NCBI GenBank assembly: GCA_963755435.1
Contig: CAVWJX010000011.1
Span: forward strand, 372,001-436,000
Length of the DNA stretch: 64,000 bases
Direction of reading: 5' to 3'
Source of the DNA: AP-15 sp963755435
GTDB lineage: Bacteria > Pseudomonadota > Alphaproteobacteria > ATCC43930 > CGMCC-115725
A program made the translations under genes and the position numbers. Each line of letters opens with the position of its first letter. The stretch's first letter is position 1. The notes under the pieces are model-generated. The model had not been told where the DNA came from and did not search any database. It saw only the letters and a list, made by a program, of their open reading frames with translations. Shown here piece after piece: positions 59,190-64,000 of this stretch.

Positions 59190-59839
59190 CACCCCCGCCG
59201 CCGTTCTTTCCGCGCCAGCCGGCCCTCCCGCCCAGCGAGCCGCGGTTTGCCGCGCCGCAAAAGTCTGACGATCGCCCGCAGGCGCTGCAAGCTCAGCTTT
59301 CGGTCGAGTCCGGTCGGGACCACAAAATCGGCGCGCCGCCGCTTCTCGGCATCGGGCATCTGCTGTTTGAGAATCGCGGCAAAGCGCGCTTCGGTCATTC
59401 CCGGCCGGCGCAGCACGCGTTGGCGCTGGACCGAGGCCGGCGCCGAGACGACGACGACGTAATCGCAGCGCCCGGCGCCGCGGCTCTCGAACAGCAACGG
59501 CACATCGAGTACGGCGATCGGCTCGCGGCGGGCCCGCGCCGCAGCGAGAAACCGCTTTTCGTGATCAGCAACCATCGGATGCACGATGTGCTCCAGCCGG
59601 GCCAGCGCCGCGGGATCGCCAAACACCTGCTTGCCGAGAACGCCGCGATCAATGCCCCCAGATGCGGTTCTCGCACCGGGAAACGCCGCCGCTACCGCCG
59701 CTACAGCAGCGCCGCCCGGTGCCAGCAGGCGATGCACCAGCCGATCGGCGTCGAACAGCGGCACCCGCATCCGCCGCAGCAGCGCCGCCGCGGTGCTCTT
59801 GCCCATGCCGATCGAGCCGGTCAGACCGACGACGATCAC
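59189..59839 (-). CDS. coaE: Dephospho-CoA kinase
   Basis: 216 residues; last step of coenzyme A synthesis. P-loop VGLTGSIGMGKSTAAALLR, DADRLVHRLL, LEHIVHPMV and VLDVPLLFES are typical. GTG 59839 overlaps the aroE stop (GTGA) and has GGAG upstream, deciding the start. The gene ends overlapping dnaQ. The basic C-terminal tail is slightly long. Confidence 0.95.
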   Translation of the reverse strand: MIVVGLTGSIGMGKSTAAALLRRMRVPLFDADRLVHRLLAPGGAAVAAVAAAFPGARTASGGIDRGVLGKQVFGDPAALARLEHIVHPMVADHEKRFLAAARARREPIAVLDVPLLFESRGAGRCDYVVVVSAPASVQRQRVLRRPGMTEARFAAILKQQMPDAEKRRRADFVVPTGLDRKLSLQRLRAIVRLLRRGKPRLAGREGRLARKERRRG

Positions 59840-60699
59840 CGCGGCTCCGCCAGGCTTGCCACGATCGCGGCGCGCAGCTCGCGGCTGACCCGCACCTTGG
59901 CGCCAAACCACGCCTCGAAGCCCGGCCGACCCTGGTGCAGCAGCATGCCGAGGCCATCGACCACTGGATGGCCGCGGCGACGCGCCATCGCCAGCAGGGC
60001 GGTTTCGAGCGGCACGTAGACGATGTCAACGACCGGGGCCGACCGCGGTAGCGGCGCCAGGTCGAGCACGAGCGGCGGCTCGCCGGCCATGCCGAGGCTG
60101 GTGGTGTTGACCAGCAGCCCGGCGCCGTCCAGAACCGCTTTCGCCTCACCCCACGAATGGGTCGAAATCCGCAACCCCTCTGCGGATAGCGCATCGGCGA
60201 CCGCATCGGCTCGATCGCGGGTCCGGTTGACGAGGCGCACCTCGCCAACCCCGATCGCGGCAAGCGCCGCCACAACCGCCCGCGCCGAACCGCCCGCGCC
60301 TAGCACGACCGCAGCACCCGCCGAGGCATCCCAATCAGGCGCCTGCTCCCGCAGGTTTTCCCGAAACCCATAGATATCGGTGTTGCTGGCTGCAAGGCTT
60401 CCATCATCGGCGACGATGATCGTGTTGGCCGCCCCGATCCGGCGCGCCAGCGGGTCGATTCGGTCTGCCACCCGCAACGCCGCTTGCTTATGCGGGATCG
60501 TCAGATTGCAGCCGCGAAAACCCATCGCCGGTAGCGCCCGCAACGCCTGTTCGAGATGTTCAGGGCGCACCGCCAGTGGCAGATAGGCGCCGTCGACCCC
60601 GGTCTCGTCGAGCCAGAAACCGTGCAGCAGGGGCGAGCGGGAGTGAGCCACCGGCCATCCCATGATGCCGGCGAGCCGGGTCGAACCGGTGATCTTCAT
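59836..60699 (-). CDS. aroE: Shikimate dehydrogenase (NADP)
   Basis: 287 residues from ATG 60699. Reduces 3-dehydroshikimate. Substrate site GWPVAHSRSPLLHGFWL and GCNLTIPHKQAAL with catalytic Lys; NADP loop VVLGAGGSARAVVAAL and NRTRDRADA; C-terminal DGLGMLLHQGRPGFEAWFG. In many alphaproteobacteria maf lies between the DUF299 gene and aroE; here the 206-base gap has no gene. Confidence 0.96.
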   Translation of the reverse strand: MKITGSTRLAGIMGWPVAHSRSPLLHGFWLDETGVDGAYLPLAVRPEHLEQALRALPAMGFRGCNLTIPHKQAALRVADRIDPLARRIGAANTIIVADDGSLAASNTDIYGFRENLREQAPDWDASAGAAVVLGAGGSARAVVAALAAIGVGEVRLVNRTRDRADAVADALSAEGLRISTHSWGEAKAVLDGAGLLVNTTSLGMAGEPPLVLDLAPLPRSAPVVDIVYVPLETALLAMARRRGHPVVDGLGMLLHQGRPGFEAWFGAKVRVSRELRAAIVASLAEPR

Positions 60700-60905
60700 C
60701 GCCTGCTTGTTACCACAGTGCGCCCACCGACGGCCATCTCCGAGCCCAGGCCCCGTCAACCCGCAAGCACACCCTTGATCGGGGAATTATTTATGGCTCG
60801 AGCAATGGCGGGCAAGCGATCAGGAAATGATTGTCAATCGCTGCGGCCGAAAAAGGTAGCCGCCGATCGCCCTCGGCAGCGAGCCGCTGTGGCCAAATCG
60901 CCGGC

Positions 60906-61790
60906 TCATTCAGCGAGGCCATGGCGCCGGGCCAACAGCCTGAGGATCGCCGCCGCCGTTTCCTCGATCGAGCGACGGGTCACGTCGATCACCGGCCAGT
61001 GCCGCTCGGCGAAGATCCGCCGCGCCTCGCGGACTTCGGCCCGCACTGCCTCGGTATCCGTATAGTCGGTGGTTTCGTCATGATGCAACATGCTGAGCCG
61101 GTTGCGCCTCAGCTGGATCAACCGCTCGGGGTCATTGGTCAAGCCGACGATCAGCGGGCGCCGGGCCTCGACCAGCTCAGGCGGCAGCGGCACTCCCGGC
61201 ACGAACGGCACGTTCGCCGCCTTGACCCCGCGATTGGCGAGATAGAGGCAGGTCGGCGTCTTCGACGTCCGCGACACCCCTACAAGGCAGACATCGGCAT
61301 CATCGAGCCCCCAGCCCGACTGCCCATCATCATGATTGAGAGCAAAGGTCATGGCATCGATGCGGGCAAAATACTCGCTGTCGAGCAGGTGCTGCTTACC
61401 CGGGACGCCGCGGCTCTCGCGGTGCAGATAGGAGGCGAGCGCCCCGATTACCGGGTCGAGCACCGGAATCGCCGGCACCTGGAGGCGGCGGCAGCCCTGT
61501 TGCAGCAATTGACGAAGCTGGTCACTGACCAGGGTGAACAGAACAACGCCGGGATTGGCCTCGACCCCGGCGACGACCCGGTCGACCTGACTGCGGGTGC
61601 GCACCATGCTCCAGACGTGCTCTACCGGCTGGACTTCGTCAAATTGCACGAGGCAGGCACGGGCAACCGAATGCACGGTTTCACCGGTCGAATCAGATAC
61701 GAGATGGAGGTGAAACCGGGTCACGCCAGCCGGCCCCGACCGGAGCCGGTCATCCCCGTGCAGCTGTGCATCATTTCCGGCACCATCCAC
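60906..61790 (-). CDS. ppsR: Pyruvate phosphate dikinase / PEP synthase regulatory protein (DUF299, RP001 homologue)
   Basis: 294 residues from GTG 61790 (AAGGA six bases upstream; GTG 61724 alternative). A bifunctional kinase/pyrophosphorylase that uses ADP and Pi to switch its target dikinase off and on. FHLHLVSDSTGETVHSVARA, P-loop-like VGVSRTSKTPTCLYLANRGV and VGLTNDPERLIQLRRNRL are the family signatures. This is the homologue of Rickettsia RP001, the gene flanking the replication origin opposite hemE. Confidence 0.94.
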   Translation of the reverse strand: MDGAGNDAQLHGDDRLRSGPAGVTRFHLHLVSDSTGETVHSVARACLVQFDEVQPVEHVWSMVRTRSQVDRVVAGVEANPGVVLFTLVSDQLRQLLQQGCRRLQVPAIPVLDPVIGALASYLHRESRGVPGKQHLLDSEYFARIDAMTFALNHDDGQSGWGLDDADVCLVGVSRTSKTPTCLYLANRGVKAANVPFVPGVPLPPELVEARRPLIVGLTNDPERLIQLRRNRLSMLHHDETTDYTDTEAVRAEVREARRIFAERHWPVIDVTRRSIEETAAAILRLLARRHGLAE

Positions 61791-62112
61791 GAATCATCCT
61801 TGGCGCGCCCCGATGCCCGAACCTGTCTGCATTTCGCCAAAATCATCAACCGGGTTTCCCCACTGTGAGCCAAATCTGTCGCCGCCTGCGAACATCAGCG
61901 ATCATGCAGATCCGGCGGCAAAGCATCCCCACTTTTCGATCCTTGCACAGCCGCAATCTATCTCGTCGAACGCGCAAAGCTGCAGGGTTCGTCCACAATC
62001 CCTTCCGACATTTTCGCCGTGCACCTCAGGCCGTGCACAATCACGGGATCGATCGTCACTCCCCGCTACTCACCGGATCATAAGCTTACTACCATCTAGA
62101 AAACTTATATGA
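61791..62112. other. oriC: Probable chromosomal replication origin (oriC), hemE-RP001 intergenic region
   Basis: 322 bases without a gene between divergent ppsR (RP001 homologue) and hemE, the location of the Caulobacter and Rickettsia origins. It contains TCGTCCACA (61989-61997), two changes from the DnaA box TTATCCACA, weaker relatives such as TTTCCCCAC and GTGCACAATC, and an AT-rich end (ATAAGCTTACTACCATCTAG, then AAAACTTATATG) that could unwind. The call rests mainly on synteny; box density is low by eye. Confidence 0.7.
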
Positions 62113-63183
62113 ATGGAGAGGAGAGCGATTTTGCCCGTCGGCACCAAAACCAAGCCTCTGCTTCGCGTGCTTGCCAGTGAGGCGTTGTCACCGCCACCAT
62201 GGTGGCTGATGCGCCAGGCTGGGCGCTATCTGCCCGAATATCGAGCGGTTCGGGCGCGAGCGGGGGATTTCGTCGAGCTGTGCCGGACCCCAGAATTGGC
62301 AGCCGAGCTGACCATGCAACCGGTGCGGCGTTATGGCATGGACGCGGCAATCCTGTTCTCCGACATTCTGCTGTTACCCCACGCGCTCGGGCAGAGGCTG
62401 ACGTTTCGCGAAGGCGAAGGACCGGTGCTCGAACCGATTTGCAGCAACGCCGGGGTGGCTGTGCTCAGCCGCGCGCATGCCGTCTCGCGCCTCGAGCCGG
62501 TGTTCGAGGCGATCCGCCGGGTGCGTGCACAGATCGGGCCGCAGACCGCGCTGATCGGTTTTGCCGGCGCACCCTGGACGGTTGCGACCTATATGGTCGA
62601 GGGCGGCGCAAGCCGTGATTTTCGCCAGGTCAAGGGCTGGGCCTATGGCGATACGCAAGGCTTTGCCGCGCTGATCGAACTGTTGACCGAAGCCACGATC
62701 GAGCTGCTTGCGGCCGAGATCGCGGCCGGCGCCGAAATCGTCCAGCTGTTCGACAGCTGGGCCGGTATCCTGCCCGAGGCGGCGTTTGCACGATGGGTGA
62801 TTGCCCCGACAGCGCGGATCGTCGCGGCCCTGAAGGCCCGATATCCGGGTTGTCCGATCATCGGATTTCCGCGTGGCGCGGGCCCGCTCTATGAGCGCTA
62901 TGTCGTCGAGACCGGGATCGACGCGGTGGCGCTCGATACCGTCGTTCCGGCGGGGTTCGCCAATGCCCGACTGCGCCCGCTTGCGACAATTCAGGGCAAC
63001 CTTGATCCGGTCCTGCTGCTGACCGGCGGCGCTGCCCTCGAAAGCGCCGTTCGCGACATGCGCCAGGCCTTTTGCGGCGGGCCCTGGGTGTTCAATCTCG
63101 GTCACGGGGTGTTGCCGCAGACGCCGCCCGAGAACGTCGCCATGCTCGCGGCCTTGCTTGCCGGGCCGGTGGTCTCGGTGTGA
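62113..63183 (+). CDS. hemE: Uroporphyrinogen decarboxylase
   Basis: 356 residues from ATG 62113. GGAGAGGAG lies just inside the frame, so a TTG at 62131 may be the real start. Removes the four acetate carboxyls of uroporphyrinogen III. Signatures: PWWLMRQAGRYLPEYRAVRA, DAAILFSDILLLPHALG, GFAGAPWTVATYMVEGG, and FNLGHGVLPQTPPENV. First gene rightward of the presumed origin, followed by hemH. Confidence 0.97.
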   Translation: MERRAILPVGTKTKPLLRVLASEALSPPPWWLMRQAGRYLPEYRAVRARAGDFVELCRTPELAAELTMQPVRRYGMDAAILFSDILLLPHALGQRLTFREGEGPVLEPICSNAGVAVLSRAHAVSRLEPVFEAIRRVRAQIGPQTALIGFAGAPWTVATYMVEGGASRDFRQVKGWAYGDTQGFAALIELLTEATIELLAAEIAAGAEIVQLFDSWAGILPEAAFARWVIAPTARIVAALKARYPGCPIIGFPRGAGPLYERYVVETGIDAVALDTVVPAGFANARLRPLATIQGNLDPVLLLTGGAALESAVRDMRQAFCGGPWVFNLGHGVLPQTPPENVAMLAALLAGPVVSV

Positions 63184-63184
63184 C

Positions 63185-64000
63185 ATGGCGCGCACCGCGG
63201 TCGTGCTGATGAACCTCGGCGGCCCCGATTCGCTCGCGGCGGTGGCGCCGTTTCTGTTCAACCTGTTCAAGGATCCGGCGATCATCCGGCTACCGGCGCC
63301 GCTGCGGCTGCCGCTGGCGTGGCTTATCGCGCGCGGACGCGCCAGGACTGCACGCGACATTTACGCGCGGCTTGGCGGTGGGTCGCCGCTCCTGGCCAAT
63401 ACCGAAGCCCAGGCGCGAGCGCTGGAAGCGGCTCTCGGAGATCGGCATCGCTGCTTTATCGCGATGCGCTATTGGCACCCGACGAGTGCCGCAGCCGCGC
63501 GCGCGGTCGCCGAATGGGCGCCGGACGAAATTGTCTGCCTGCCGCTCTATCCGCAATTCTCGACGACGACGACGGCTTCTTCGCTCGCCGAGTGGCGGCA
63601 CGCCGCCGCCCGGCACGGTCTCACTCTGCCGACCCGCAGCGTGTGCTGCTATCCGATCGACAGCGGGTTTATCGACGCGGTCGCCGGATTGATCCGGACC
63701 GTTCTCGATCGGGCTGCGGGTGCCGGCAGGACGCCGCGCCTGCTGCTGAGCGCGCATGGCCTGCCGCAACGGATCGTGGACGCCGGCGATCCCTATCCGG
63801 CACAGGTCGAAATGACCGCGCGCGCGATTGTCGCGGCGCTCGCGCTGCCCGATCTCGACTGGCGGGTGTGCTTTCAGAGCCGGGTCGGCCCGCTCAAGTG
63901 GATCGGTCCTTCGACCGATGCCGAGATCCGGCGCGCCGGCGCCGATGGCGTACCGCTGGTCGTGACGCCGATCTCGTTTGTCTCGGAGCATTCGGAGACC
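63185..64000 (+). CDS. hemH: Ferrochelatase, 3' end outside window
   Basis: 272 codons from ATG 63185, one base after the hemE stop, open to the window edge (full length is usually about 340). Inserts Fe2+ into protoporphyrin IX. VVLMNLGGPDSLAAVAPFLFNLF is the family start; LPLYPQFSTTTTAS, LLSAHGLPQRIVDAGDPYP (with the catalytic His) and CFQSRVGPLKWIGPSTD follow. Operon with hemE. Confidence 0.96.
   Translation, partial: MARTAVVLMNLGGPDSLAAVAPFLFNLFKDPAIIRLPAPLRLPLAWLIARGRARTARDIYARLGGGSPLLANTEAQARALEAALGDRHRCFIAMRYWHPTSAAAARAVAEWAPDEIVCLPLYPQFSTTTTASSLAEWRHAAARHGLTLPTRSVCCYPIDSGFIDAVAGLIRTVLDRAAGAGRTPRLLLSAHGLPQRIVDAGDPYPAQVEMTARAIVAALALPDLDWRVCFQSRVGPLKWIGPSTDAEIRRAGADGVPLVVTPISFVSEHSET

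Overview
The window is a GC-rich bacterial chromosome segment. Gene content and order point to an alphaproteobacterium, most likely Rhodospirillales-like, but the sequence alone does not fix genus or species. It encodes a Gram-negative lipid A/Kdo/heptose pathway. It also carries the alphaproteobacterial origin-proximal cluster: hemE facing an RP001/DUF299 gene across a 322-bp gap, followed by aroE-coaE-dnaQ-secB. The mnmE-mnmG-rsmG-parA-parB block with parS-like sites and the rpmH-rnpA-yidD-yidC-yihA block are further typical origin neighbours. I place the likely replication origin at about 61.8-62.1 kb.

Layout. 0-6 kb: hldE (3' end cut by the window), a frameshifted Smr gene, the lactate operon lutABC, and a divergent LigB-type dioxygenase. 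6.1-12.1 kb: an envelope operon made of an MsbA-type exporter, a DUF374 acyltransferase read through into WaaA, lpxK and lpxL. 12.1-17.8 kb: aquaporin, a Cache sensor without an output domain, and the transglutaminase/alpha-E/ATP-grasp trio. 17.9-22.0 kb: a less GC-rich accessory island with two tightly coupled three-gene operons of unknown function, split by an IS1595-family element. 22.0-29.3 kb: amidohydrolase (frameshifted), tRNA-Arg, rRNA methyltransferase, histidine kinase, a flippase-like membrane protein and two tandem ferritin-like proteins. 29.3-38.6 kb: housekeeping genes (rpmH to yihA, argB, a HAD nucleotidase, a BolA protein, aroK-aroB, xerD, accA). 38.7-44.3 kb: DUF2076 protein, CoA-transferase, enolase-superfamily enzyme, a cobalamin/iron-type binding protein and a tetrapyrrole-methylase-like protein. 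44.3-52.3 kb: parB-parA-rsmG-mnmG, an inserted K+ channel gene, mnmE and a 2Fe-2S ferredoxin. 52.4-58.5 kb: DUF255 protein, ogt, quinone reductase, Tim44-domain protein, fxsA, secB. 58.5-64 kb: dnaQ, coaE, aroE, the DUF299 regulator, putative oriC, hemE and hemH (3' end cut).

Several otherwise conserved genes carry single-base frame changes: smr, a KHR-motif gene, an amidohydrolase, parB and mnmE, and possibly msbA and the binding-protein gene. Because these include genes important for growth, I suspect consensus (indel) errors in at least some. Others look like true decay: a histidine-phosphatase remnant and an IS630 fragment. The most unusual structures are a palindromic repeat read through as part of mnmE, a second palindromic repeat forming the 3' end of ogt, the DUF374-WaaA single reading frame, and the coupled operons in the island.
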